This document shows positions 34,601 through 45,766 of a stretch of 64,000 nucleotides of DNA, piece by piece. A program made the position numbers and the translations under genes. Numbering within the stretch: the stretch's first letter is position 1; the number at the start of each line of letters is the position of its first letter. Origin of the DNA: Acorus gramineus (Eukaryota; Streptophyta; Magnoliopsida; Acorales; Acoraceae); NCBI GenBank assembly GCA_030737835.1, contig CM060849.1:15915216-15979215 (forward strand), read 5' to 3'. The notes beneath the pieces were generated by a model that did not search any database, was not told the origin of the DNA, and worked only from the letters and a program-made list of their open reading frames with translations.

Positions 34601-37600
34601 GATTAACCACTGCCATCCTGTATCTGACCCAGAAGTTTTTGTCAGGATCATTACAAGCAGATTGATCGCTTTCCAGGTATATACAAATGGCGTCAAATGA
34701 CTCATAGACACCTACATGAAGAAAAATCAAAGTTTCAGAAACTGACAGCAAGGCGCGATGATTAAGACAACAAATGAAAGCTCATCTACAGAAACAATTA
34801 AGAATAATCACACACCTATACGCAGCTCACATCCACCAGCTTGAAAGAACCTACTGAAGATCTTTCGTGTCTCCATAATTTCCTTGAATGATAAAAAGTT
34901 CTCCACCTTCCACGTAAATGCTGCCCTCTTCCCAATCCCATCAAGTTGAGAGCTACTGTTGTTGGATTCTGCCTCGAGTTCAGCAAAATCTTGCATCGTT
35001 GATGTCTCTTTCAAGATGAGTACCTCTGCAGAGAACACAACAGTGTCCTGAACGAGGAAGCCAGAGTCCTGGTCAAAGAGGCTTGTGAGGGTCACAAATT
35101 CCCGCCAGCCCCAATCCTTGGCAGCTTTGGAGTAGCGGTTCTGTGACTCTTTGGTGACAGGTTTATCCTCCATTTTCTGGTTCACAACGGACAGTCGGTG
35201 GCTTACAAAGCAGCTCCAGTCACTCGATGTGTTACGGGGATCTGTGACCTCAAGAAACACCGAGAGGTGGCATGGTGGCTGAGACTGCCCTGGTGCCATC
35301 AAGAAAAAAGGGAAATCTGATCAGTTCTCTTCTTGTTGGTAACTGGACCCAAAATGGGAAGCCAAGAAATACACCCCATAATAGGAATATATCATGAATG
35401 CATCTAACTGAAATGGGCAAAGAACAATCAAGCTGATATCACTACATAATCTGATTTTTTCATCACTGCTCTCCACATCCTCCATTGCACTCCCTAAGAC
35501 CCTAACACAAGTAACAGTTACATTCTTAGCAGGTTTCCATGCATTAATGTTGTATGCTCAAAAGAGAAAATCCATAATCCTCACATCTCATCTCACTAAA
35601 ATCAAGCCATGATTTAACTGGTAAAATTTGTATATCAAGAAAAAGTCAAACAACAAGCGTTACAGTTCAAAAGCATTAATACAATAATAACAAAGTACTA
35701 TAAACAGTGATGTAACAATTATATAAGAATCTGTATATAGACAAACAAATAACCTACCATTACATTAAAACAAGAAAACATAACAAGAGAGTTAAAAACA
35801 AATACAATTATCAATCTTGCAGATGGTGCAAACAACGGAGATAGTGTTTATGACCTTTGGGGGGGCAGGGGGTGGGGGGAGGAAACTAGAGAGCACCTCT
35901 TCTTTTGATGTCTGTTTGGTGGCAAAAAACGGAGTTAGATTGGTATAGCTCATGGCACTCAGTGTGATTCCAACAATCTCGAATATATGTGAAAGTGGTT
36001 TAGAAAAAGAAGTAAAGAATGAGATCGAAGCAATGGTGCAAAATTCCAAGGGTTTATCCCCCGTGCGGTATGTTGGGAAATATGGCTTGCACAAAATGAA
36101 TGCCTCTTCAAATGTAAAAGAACATATGTAGAGAATACATGGGTAGCTATTACGACAAACTTCTGTCCATGGGTGAGATTGCTTCTAGGGGAAGATTTAC
36201 CCTCAAGGATTAGGGGATATGATTGCAAAGGAATGTGGGATTAAGTGTATTGTGGGGGCTCTTGTTGAGCTTTGTGTTGCCCGATTGATGGCCGTTTTGC
36301 TCTTTTTGTCCTTTCTTTCTTATTGTATATATTAGAGATCCCCCGTCTCCATTTGTTCGAGGAGTAATTTTCTTTTAATGAATTGTCCAAATCTCCGTTC
36401 AAAAAAAGGAGCAATTTTCTCTTAATGAATTGTTCCAATCTTCTTTTAAAAAGAAATCAATCAACGAACAACAAAAATTCCAGTCCCCTCACAAATACCT
36501 CATGGATAAACAATAAAATAAAATAAAAATGGTCCAGAGGTTGAGGTATGTGATTAGGCAATGCAAGGGAACAGGAGAATAAATCAACTCCATGAATATC
36601 ATATTTTCTACAAACAATCAAACAGTTCAAACCACCAGAATAAAATGGGGCATAACACAAATAACACTTCACAAAACCAACTTCAACAATAACACGGATA
36701 ACCAATGATTATATTTCTACCTCTAGGGTAGACAATGAGGCGGCAGTCTCTATTCCCAATCTGGAACCTCCGGCTCTTCACGCACAACCCCGTGATCTTC
36801 CTCTTCTTCAGCAAATCCTTCAGCCTCGTGAAATTCTCGATCCTCCACGTGAACTTCCCCACGTGTCCGTCCACCTTCCTCTGCCCCCCTCCGCCCCCTC
36901 TCCCACCCGCCACCACGCTCTTTGAGAAGCTGCATGACTCCCTGATAACATGGAAAGACGCGCTGAACACCGCCGTATCATCCACCACAAACCCCGCGTC
37001 GAACGCCACAAAGTCAGCCATCCTCATGTAGTCATTCCATCCCAGGCTGGTGTTGTCCCCGCCCTTACTATCCGCCGCAAACCTCCCATATGAGTCCCTG
37101 TGAACGTGTGGCCCCGCCCCGGGCTTCTGGTTCATTGCCGACATCCTAAACAAACACCAGCAACTCCTATCCGCAGGGGAAGGCTGCACCACCATAGCAG
37201 CGCTGCCAGAGGCTCCACCACCACCATTCGACGTTCCCCCACCACTGCCCGTTCCACCACCACCGGAGGCCATGGACGTCGAGGTCGAGGCCTTGTCGGT
37301 GTCCTTGCTTTCAAGGCACATCGAGAGGTGATCGATCCCCGACACGGAGCTCTGGTAGACGCTGATGCGGAGGTTGCAGTCCCCAGCGGGGAAGACGGGG
37401 CTCATGATCTTCTGCGTCTTGACCATGTCCCTGAACAAGCTGAAGTTCCGCACCCGCCACGTGAATTTCCCACCCGCCTCATCCCCCAAAAATGACACCG
37501 CCTCATCGAGGACGAGCACGTCGGCCGAGACGGTAATCGAGTCGTTGTTGCCAGGGATGAGGAACCCCGACTTGGGGTCGAGGAGGGTGGACGAGGGGGT

Positions 37601-38101
37601 GAAGTCGCACCACCCGTGCGACTTCTTCTTCGACGAGAACCGGTGCCACGAGTCGCGGTGGACCGACTTGGACTCGTCGGAGGGGTGGAGGACGGAGAGG
37701 CGGTAGCTCGCGAAGCAGTCCCAGCGGTTAGAGGCCGAGGAGGCGGTGCCGCGGCGGGGGTCGACGACCTGGAGGTAGACGGAGAAGTAACCGGGGAGGG
37801 CCTGGGAGTCGCCGCGCGGGTAGACGAGGAGGCGGCAGTCGTAGCCTCCGACGTCGAAGTACCGGCTCCAGAGCGCGCGCGCCTTGATCCGGGGGAACCC
37901 CGGAACCGTCCACCGGCACGAGGCCGCGTGCGGGCCGCACCGGTCAACCGCCATCGTCTCCTGCGACGTCGAAGGCGGCGGAGACGGGTCCTCCGCCGCC
38001 GTCGTCGCGGCGGCGCCGGCGGTAGGGGACGGGGCAGAGGGTGAGGCGGCGGTGGATTCCGCGGCGGGGGAGGAGGATGGGGAGGCTGATGAGGGTTTCA
38101 T
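22606..38101 (-). CDS. giant protein with four MATH/TRAF-like domains and coiled coil (At2g25320 type)
   Basis: Minus-strand exons: 38101-36721, 35289-34816, 34711-34410, 32677-31949, 31525-31247, 31130-30969, 30861-29932, 29818-29603, 26079-25819 and 22941-22606. All join in frame to 1689 residues. MATH domains lie near residues 62-200 (CRWTVPGFPRIKARALWS), 211-390 (KFTWRVRNFSLFRD), 416-552 (KFTWRIENFTRLKDLLKKR) and 584-717 (AFTWKVENFLSFKEIM). MATH 2 contains a Gly/Ser insert at 278-300. Then come an acidic segment (SEDDQDALSTDPDELIDSED), a helical middle region, and a coiled coil from about 1370 to 1600. The end is ELETLSRIHEDGLRQIH and a Pro/Gly/Asn tail (PWFNPS). MATH domains bind partner peptides and often work with ubiquitin enzymes, but this subfamily has no RING, BTB or protease domain and its role is not established. 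Exon 1 is strongly GC-rich, the other exons are not. Introns hold SINE, LINE and MITE insertions. Confidence 0.92.
24030..24600 (+). mobile_element. LINE remnant in MATH intron 9 (antisense to the gene)
   Basis: The plus strand encodes a piece resembling the C-terminal end of plant L1-type LINE ORF2, with VVVWSLWPTNEIIFKG followed by NWESVLHFIKDWG. In intact elements this is W.IW..RN..IF.G. A T-rich tail with TTTAATAATATG follows, as in LINE 3' UTRs. The frame is broken further upstream, and there is a 20-base G run at 24421-24440. Confidence 0.5.
24421..24440. repeat. G homopolymer run
   Basis: Twenty consecutive G residues interrupt the LINE remnant. The run may be a real slippage tract or an assembly error. 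Confidence 0.85.
24923..25084 (-). pseudogene. captured PB1-domain gene fragment (MULE/MUSTANG-like N-terminus)
   Basis: A 53-codon frame begins MSDGKTVIICQFGGKFHTGG and continues HSGREAHMVDIDHG and FDNFSKEVRWIL before stopping. This matches the PB1-like N-terminal domain found in plant MuDR-related and MUSTANG proteins, whose usual form is KxIxICQxGGxFxTxxDGxLSYxGGxAxAxDID. Upstream on the same strand is a GC-rich, AG/CT-rich flank. The zinc-finger and transposase domains are missing. It sits in intron 9 of the MATH gene on the same strand, so it is likely a captured or truncated transposon-derived fragment, not a working gene. Confidence 0.55.
26870..26976 (-). mobile_element. tRNA-type SINE, copy 1 (internally deleted)
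   Basis: On the minus strand this reads GGCTCTTTGGCTAGAGCCAAGG, then GGTTTGCTCCTCATAGGT, then a 3' part like that of the copies at 33455 and 51268 (GGGGTTCCTC). The segment between the B-box region and the 3' end is shorter than in copy 2. It lies in intron 8 of the MATH gene, in the same direction as the gene. Confidence 0.55.
28505..28962. mobile_element. Tourist-like (PIF/Harbinger) MITE, copy 2
   Basis: A 458-bp element with TTA on both sides (28502-28504 and 28963-28965). The inverted ends are GCCCCCATTTGGGTAGC and the complement of GCTCGTGTTTGGTTAGC. The inside shares GGATAA, GTGAATAAG and a TTTGACATATGGGCCCC block with the family. It lies in intron 8 of the MATH gene. Confidence 0.78.
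31640..31935 (+). mobile_element. retroelement tail fragment in MATH intron 4
   Basis: The plus strand has broken coding-like sequence followed by a long T-rich tract and GATCCCTAGTCTCC...TTCTTAAAATAAGATT. That end recurs in part at 46724-46745 (TTCTTAAAATAAGATTGAGG). The layout resembles a LINE 3' end. Class and limits are uncertain. Confidence 0.3.
32741..33061 (+). mobile_element. poly(A)-tailed retroposon-like insertion in MATH intron 3
   Basis: About 300 non-coding bases end in a 17-base A run (about 33045-33061) preceded by GTTAATAAGATCTGGTGG and CCTTTTTCCCAC. A 3' poly(A) tract on otherwise unique DNA suggests a retroposed sequence. Nothing in it was recognised as a known gene. Confidence 0.3.
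33455..33602 (+). mobile_element. tRNA-type SINE, copy 2
   Basis: It starts GGTTGGCTCTTTGGTTAGAA, which fits a pol III A box, and has a B-box-like GGTCTCAAGTTTGAACCC about 35 bases further on. The 3' part is GGGTTTTCCCAACTGATATT and ends GTCACCAAAAAATA. It matches copy 3 at 51268 over its length. It lies in MATH intron 3, antisense to the gene. Confidence 0.65.
36050..36450 (+). mobile_element. LINE-like 3' tail in MATH intron 1
   Basis: Broken coding-like sequence is followed by a T-rich end with TTAGAGATCCCCCGTCTCC and TTTTCTTTTAATGAATTG. This last motif is partly repeated in tandem just after it (36411-36440). Similar ends are seen at 31800-31935. Assigned to LINE debris by layout only. 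Confidence 0.3.
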
Positions 38102-38812
38102 TGTTCGGATTTAGATTTGTATCTGCGATTGTGGGAGAGAGAGAGATTAGGTTTTTTTTTTTTCTCGGTTTCTGTTCTCTCTCTCTCTCTGTGACACACA
38201 CAAACACACAATGCAGTGTTGTTTTTATTAAAAAAAAAAAAAAAAAATCTATTTTGGGTGATCGTGAGTTTTTATTGGGTGTCAACGTGGATTTGTTGTT
38301 ATAATTAAGTTATTTATTATTTAGACCCAGTTACATGTTCAGAATAGCTTTTGATTTTTGAACAGTTTAAAAGTTAAAATCACTGAGCAAAATAGGATAA
38401 TATTTTAAAGAATCGAAAACTGGATTCTTTTTAATTTTTTTCTTAAAATCTGTGTTTTGAAAAGCTCAAAAATAACGTTTTTTTATCGGAGTCGATTTTT
38501 TGAATTGAAGAGCAGCTTTCTCTGTCAAACATAAACTGTTTTTAAATATTGATTCCTGAATAAAAAGAAGCATCCCAATAAAAGTCAAGGCCTAAAATCA
38601 TCTTAAAAAACAATTTTATTTCAAAATCTATTTTTCAATATGTGTTTCCAAATGGAGAAGCAATTGCAATTGCATTTTTTGACTTTTTATGATTAAGTAT
38701 CACTTTACACGTAATGACGCAAGTGAGTATTTTTTTGGCATCCTGACATGACTCAGTTGAAAGAACCAATATACTCTCACCCCTACTTTTAGAAAAGCAA
38801 TCCTCTATTTTG

Positions 38813-39160
38813 AGCCCTCATTTGGAAAGAATTAAGTTATCAGGAGAATTTATGATTATTTAAGTATAAATAAAAATAAAATGATTTTTTTTAGTTTTGA
38901 ATGGTTTTGGTTGAGAAATTTAATAATAAAATTTTTGTTGTTTGGATAAAATATAAATAAGATGTGGATAAATATTTATAAACTGTGAAGAAGTGATGAT
39001 AGTTTATTTATAAGAGGTAATGATAGTGGATCCACAATTTTCTTTTGTTAAATAACCTAGAATAATTTAATTTCAGTGATTAGTTGAAATCTATATTTCA
39101 CTTTATGCCAGTTAATTTTGACAAGATTCTCATTTATTCCAGTCTTTTAAACACCCATTT
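38813..39160. mobile_element. Tourist-like MITE, copy 3 (degenerate)
   Basis: It shares internal order with copies 1 and 2: TTTGTTGTTTGGATAAAATAT, ATAAGATGTGGATAAAT, a GTGGATCCAC block and CTTTATGCCAGTTAATTTTGAC. The left end reads GAGCCCTCATTTGGAAAG and the right end AACACCCATTTTA. The ends have drifted. Confidence 0.55.
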
Positions 39161-40119
39161 TAAGACTATATTGACTAATTTCAACTTATATGTAAAAAAA
39201 AATTCTAGCAATACATATGGGGGATGTTAAATGGGTCATGTAACAACGTTTTTTTTCAATCCTGACAAAAATTGATCTAAATTCTTACATTTGCTATTAT
39301 AATATGACTGTATTTTTAACATAAGATGTCCATTGGATCCGATCACAATATGTTATATAAAAAAAATATTATATCAAAATGCTATTGTTTTAAATGACAT
39401 CAAAATACAACTAAAACAAATTTTGCATTGCCTATGTCCACATCTTTTTCAACTACATCTCATAGATCCCATCACTATAAAAATCAATAGGAGTATTCAA
39501 CCCCATCCGTTCTTCGATCAACTATTTTAAAAAATACATTTTTTTTATGAGGTGACCGTCTTAAAGAAAAAAAAAGGAAGAGAGATAAAAATAATGAGAA
39601 ATAAAAGAAGAATGTGAAAGAGAAAAATGGGGGGTTTTGAAGGTGGTGTCAGTATGTGGATGAATCGACAATGCACGAAGGAAGACAGTAGAAGGAGGGG
39701 AAGAGAGGGAAAGAGAGAGAGAATGAAAGATAGAGAGAGAAAGAGAGGCCGAGAAGCAAAAAAACGCTGAGCTCCAGGGAAATCGCCCTCCTCCACCCAC
39801 CATCCTCTCTTTCTCTCCCCCTACTCCATTATCGCATTCCCTTGGTGCAATCTCTTTCTTTCCATCATCTTCATTCTCTCTTTCTCTCCCACTCTTATTA
39901 TTGTTTCCTCTGTCTATAGCCATTCTATTTGGCTCTGCTTGACTCTCATTTCTCTCTTTTGTTTTTATTATCCTTTCTGTCTCTAATAAATACATTTTTT
40001 AAAATAAAATGGAAAGTAATGACTTCAAAATAATAATCTGTCTCTTTTCTAATAAAAAATAATATATCCAACCCTTTCAGCACTCCATTTATCGTCCACA
40101 TCATTTTTTATTTTTAAAA

Positions 40120-40260
40120 AATTATATTTTTTTTATTAAAATAAATATTGTTATATGAAATAAAATATATACTGAAACATAATAGTATATATATATATAT
40201 AAAATATTTTTTATACTTCATACTATGGTAACTTCACATATTTTAGTAACATAATATATA
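40120..40260. repeat. AT-rich dispersed family, copy 1
   Basis: It contains GTTATATGAAATAAAATATA followed by TACTGAAACATAATAGTATA and a CTTCATACTATGGTAAC motif. These pieces recur, with changes and in both directions, at 52895, 58215, 60195 and 62975. Confidence 0.45.
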
Positions 40261-40538
40261 TAATGTTATCATAAAAATGCGGCTACAACGCTCTTTTTTT
40301 TCAACATATTATAAAATACCACATTCCATGCTACAACGGTCAATTTCCACTCAAATAAACAGTTTTGAATGGCTGATGAGCCTTAACCACCCAAAAAAAA
40401 AAAAAAAATCCATCCATATCGAACTGAATCCACACACAACCCAAACATCAAAACCCACGTCCCTCAAAAAATTTTAAAAAAAAACACACACACACGAAAA
40501 AGGAGAAACCCTAGACTCAACCCAACCAAAATCCACCA

Positions 40539-43500
40539 ATGGCTTGGGCCATCCTCCCCCCGCCGCCATTCCAGCTCCGCCGCAGGCCAAACTCCGGCGG
40601 CGGTGGCGGCGGAATCATCTCCCACAAGACACCCGGACGCGGAGCTTATTCGGCGGTGATCGTCGCCTCCTCCTCCTCCGGCGGAGGGGGCGGTGGCAGA
40701 GAAAGGACGGAGGAGAAGAAGCCTTCGTTCAACCCGTTTGGGTTCGTCACGGACAACCCGTCCAGTCGCGGCGCCATTCAGCTGCCTGAGAACCCTGCCG
40801 AGGACGGGAACGTCGGTCAGATGCTCTACGTAATGTCTCTGACATCCGAATTGGTCTCCCTTTTGTTCGTTTTATTTTTACACGCTTGTTCTTTGTTGTT
40901 TCTTGATTGTGATTGTGGTATATTGGTGTGATATGAATTGCTTGTCTGATGAATGGGTTAGGACTTAGGGTTCGGCTATATCGGTGATAGATTTGATTTT
41001 TACGCTGAAATTGCCTTCTCATAGTCACAAAGTTCATGTACTATAAATATTCAGCAAGGGGTTATGTTCGGCATGGTATGTTATCATTTGTGGATGATAA
41101 GGATAGATGGAGATAATTAAACCATTCTTTAGATGTATTCTGTTTTGTCTGAGAAATACACACAAAAACTTCGATGTTGGATGTAAAAATGAGTGCAATG
41201 ATGACAATTAAATACATGCTTCATGAATCACAGTTTAACGAACTGGGGTTTGTTCGGCTGATGAGTAGTATGGGAGGTATCCCATCCCCAAATTTTATTG
41301 AACTTTCATTGTGTCCTCTTCAAGCTCCTTGTAAGTGAAAGATCGCAAATTCACTTCTAACATGCTCACATCCTGTCGGATCCTCTGTGTACACTTGTTA
41401 TGTGAGCATAAGAGGAACAATAGAATGGCCGAAATAAAAACGATGTTGAGGAAGGCAGAGCTGCCTAGAAGAACTGGTACGACTATGATTGATGTCTTTG
41501 ATTCTTATATATCCCATTTGATTCTGTAAGAAGAGGTGGATTGCTAGTACTCATGGTAGAGAACTTTGTGACTTAGCCCATGCCCCTGAATGATATTACC
41601 ATTTTTTAAACCTAGAATTCAAATCATAGTGAAAACTGTAAGGGTGTTGCAGGATGACACGTTCAATTCTCATAGTGATTATATTATCTGATTTGGTGAG
41701 CGATGGACTACTGGTAGTGCAATGTTTAATATAATGGGAGTTTTTCCTCTACTATCCATCATAATTTGAAATAAGGCAATCCAGGTTGCTTCTTAGTTTT
41801 GTTAGAGCTTAAATTTTTCCAACCTTCAACATGAGGAGTAGAATCCAACTCTGATTGGTTATTGTGATATATAGCTTGGAATGAAAATATATACACACAT
41901 TAATGTAGATTAATTCCACTCCATACAAGAAATTAGATAAAAGGTGGGAAAGATTTGGGTTCAAAGCTGTACATATGAGAAAAAAATATCAATAATCATG
42001 CATTAACTATGCCACTGAAGTGATGTGGAAAATTTATCTACATGTGTACCATATGACAGTTTAATTATTGTTTGGAACTCCTGTCTAGTTGGGTTTGTTT
42101 TGTTGTCAATATATATGTATCCAATGATTGAGCAAGTGTTTTATTGATTTTACTTACAGTTGTACATAGGTGATGCTGTATTGGAAAAAATCCAACATTA
42201 TAACCAGTTCCTTTCTTGTAACTTATGATGGTATCATTTCAGAGAATAGAAGACAAGGGGAAGGAATATGGATCTTATATAAAATCTGGAAAGCTTAGGT
42301 GGTTTGTGAGAGAAACAGGTAGTTGCCTCTCTCTCTCTCTCTCTCTCTCTCTCTAGACCAAGTGTGGAATTTACAAAGAAAGATTACCAAACAGAAAATA
42401 TAAGATGATTCTGGCTATAAAATGGTATGATGTAGAGTGCTTCCCAACATTTCATGCGGGAGATGATTAATATTGATGCTTGATAGATTTTATTTTATTA
42501 TTTGGAAATTCACTATTTTCATGCTAATAATCAGCTGACAGAATCTGATAACCATCTGTATACTTCAGAAAAGCCTGATTACATTCCCCGAGTACAAAAC
42601 TCTGACAGAGCTGAACAGCAAGGAAATGACTTATTTTCATGAGAATGGCATTTATAAACCAAAGATATAGAAAATTTGCTTTTTGTTGGCATAGCATATT
42701 TTCATGTTGAATTGTTGACAGTATATACTTCCACAATCTATAAGCTTTAATTTAGTTGTTACACATTCTTATTTATTATATCATGTTGAGTTCTTAACTT
42801 GGTTGTATTCATGTGACAAGAAACACTCTGTTCAAGGCAAAGTGCCCTTAGTAAATAAGAGAAACAAGAAAGAAATTTAGATAGACTGCATCCCATTTTC
42901 CTAATGCAATTCTTATATATTTTGGCCGGCACATGCATATTTTACTAATATTACGAAAATTATAAACACTTAACTTCAAGTTTGTCAATGTATTTTCTAC
43001 AAACATAAAAAAAGCACACACACACACACACACACACACACTCAGAACACTCTTAGTGGAATATATTTAGATTTACAGATTTATGGTATAAGATTTATGT
43101 CTAGACAACACTATAATCAATAAGGTAGAAAATAGTTCAAGATGGCTCCAGTATGTTCAATATCAATGAATGATTGCACCAATTAAAAATCAAAAGCATA
43201 TTAGGGTTGATGGAGTTGTGTAGAAAGGCAAGGCATCACCAAAGAATAGTTGATGGTAGTTAGCAATGATATGAACAATAATAGACTGACTGCATGAACG
43301 GATCTGATGACAATTTATGGGACGGTAGAATTCATAAGGCATGCTGAATTGTTGGGAAATTAGATACTAGCTTGTTCCTGTACCATTTTCTTCGTAACAT
43401 AAGTGCTGAATTGTTAGGAATTACTTAAGTTACCATTGTAGGAAAGGATGTAATGATGATGTTCACATCAATATAAAAAAAATGAGAAAAAAAGTGTCCT

Positions 43501-45734
43501 ACGCTTTGTCTGCAATGATTTGAATCACAAATTATTGGTGTTTGGTAAGCGCTGAAGATTTTCATGTAGGATTATATGGATGACTCATCTGATTTTACAT
43601 AATACATTGTGGTAACTTATTTAATATGTTCTCTTTTTTTTTGAAGCATACCTTGATTTGTTTCTTCTCAAAATATCTAAACTGTTTCTGTAGGATCCTC
43701 TGAAAGTCGACAGGGAACCGTAATATTCATACATGGCGCTCCAACACAATCTTATAGTTACCGAGTGGTTATGTCTCAGGTTCTGTTCTGTTTTCCCTTT
43801 TCATGCTATTATCCAATCCATCTCATATCTCTTGGTTTATAATAAATTCAATTCCGCTCTAATTTATTTTTCTCAGAAGTTCATTTTGGTTTCTTTGATT
43901 TGGAATGGAATATAGAAAATATTCTCTTTATCTTTGAAGTTTAAATATTTTAATTGCAGACCTTGAATTTTATTCCAAACTAATTAGAAGTTAGAACACC
44001 GCAGTAGAATGCAATTTTGGGTTATTCGGTTTTATATACTTTAGTTAACTATAGTTTTCATTCTTCTCAATTTAGTATTTTGCAAAAAGAAATTTTCCTA
44101 TTTTGTTATCCTCATGTTATATTTCCATCTCCTTAGTCATGATCAGCTTTGTTTACTTTTCATTAGAAACATTAATTACATGTTGGTAGACATTTTTCAA
44201 ATAATAAAATACATAGCCTAATGAACCTTTCTAGTCGATGTTGGAGCAATTGTGCCATGTTTTGTTGATTCAATTTAAATGGGGAGAAATATAGATCAAG
44301 AATGTAAAATCATGCTGAAATGGCACAATAATATGCTATGAAAATTTACTTACTTCAGAAGAAAACCTTTTTTTAATACTTGAAAAATCTATTCTGATTC
44401 AATTGCACAGGAATGAGTTATGAAGTAAATCCTAATTGATGATCTTCCTTCTATTTGCTTCATAGATGAGATATTTGAAAACAACAGATTCGCCTCAACA
44501 CCTTCAGTCACTAACCTAGGAATAGTTCATGAACTTCCAATGAATGTGTGTCAAGCAATTCATATAATTAAGTGTACTCAACAAATGCAATACAGGTCCT
44601 TTGGCAGGAAACAATTTAATGCCTGAGTAATTCTCACATTTGTATAATTTTGGCTCGTCAATTACGGAGGACAAGATTTTTGTTTGGAACATCTACAGAT
44701 TGTATCGAAACAACATAGAAGCTCTTCATGAAGACTAGCTTATCTGCATATTCTCATCTAATTTATTTCAATATTTTGTGATATTCTTAAGAAATTATTC
44801 ATTGAATTAGATGGCAGATTCCGGTTTCCATTGCCTTGCACCTGATTGGATAGGATTTGGTTTCAGCGATAAACCTCAACCTGGATATGGATTTTCCTAT
44901 ACAGGTGTGTTGATTCTCAACGTTCAGACCCTTTCAGGTATCATGAAATTCTGACATGTTTTTGGAATTGTCTTTTATATGACTATCAAAAACACAGAAG
45001 AAGAATATCACGTGGAATTTGACAAGGTCCTCTCCGTGCTCAATGTGAAATCTCCATTTGTCCTAGTAGTCCAGGTAGGATAAAATAAGTAGAGAATAAG
45101 TTGTTTTACTTTTGTTATGAACATGTGTGAGTCTGACCCAAGATATTACGCATGGATTTTTATACACATTTCATTGAAATTCTGTGCTAACAACACCTGT
45201 AACTTTTTTGATCATGTATATATTCAAAACTGTTATTCATGTAGTTGCATGATAAACTTATGCAATGACATTCCATTTTCTTTTTCCAGGGGTTTCTTGT
45301 AGGTTCATACGGTTTGACCTGGGCATTGAAGAATCCAAGTAGGGTTTCAAAGCTTGTGGTTCTCAATAGTCCACTAACATCTGCATCTCCTGTTCCTAGC
45401 TTATTTCGTAATCTAAGGTATGCTGTCCAAGTCTGCTTTATGACTTTCTCTATTCATCATATTTTTAAATGTCTGGTGCACCTGTCATAATGATAAAATC
45501 CATTAAAGCTTAGACAAACATTCTTTTTCTTAAATCCCTTCATTTTGAATTGGTATCCGTATGAAAAACCAATTAGAATGTTGTATTTTACCAAGTGAAA
45601 AGAACTCTGAGTCTCAAGAAAATGAAATCTAAAATTTGGCCATCAGAGCTTTTCTCGGTGCAAGATATCTAGATTTTTTGCTTGGCAAGTCGGTGGTTGC
45701 AAATGAAACTTCCTTATGAGTGTCTTCTTTGTGT

Positions 45735-45766
<32 letters not shown>

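Larger units (their letters stand above)
38102..40538. promoter_or_regulatory. shared spacer between divergent MATH and hydrolase genes
   Basis: It holds the MATH 5' UTR and promoter at the left, with CT/CA-rich leader sequence to about 38230. A Tourist-like MITE lies at 38813-39160, a GA-rich polypurine and CT-rich stretch at 39570-39960, and an AT-rich family copy at about 40120-40260. Near the hydrolase start is the telo-box AAACCCTA at 40506-40513. No further gene was found. Confidence 0.55.

Noticed and set aside
37402..37947. Long frames on both strands over MATH exon 1 (Arg/Ala/Pro-rich products)
   Set aside because: They are shadows of a GC-rich coding exon, with low-complexity products and no family resemblance.
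39561..39995. A 144-codon minus-strand frame
   Set aside because: The region is a GA/CT-rich low-complexity tract; the product is Ser/Leu/Phe runs and shows no family match.
45736..45763. CT and other short repeats considered as array-type repeats (CRISPR-like)
   Set aside because: They are simple microsatellites without spacers, in a plant nuclear genome.
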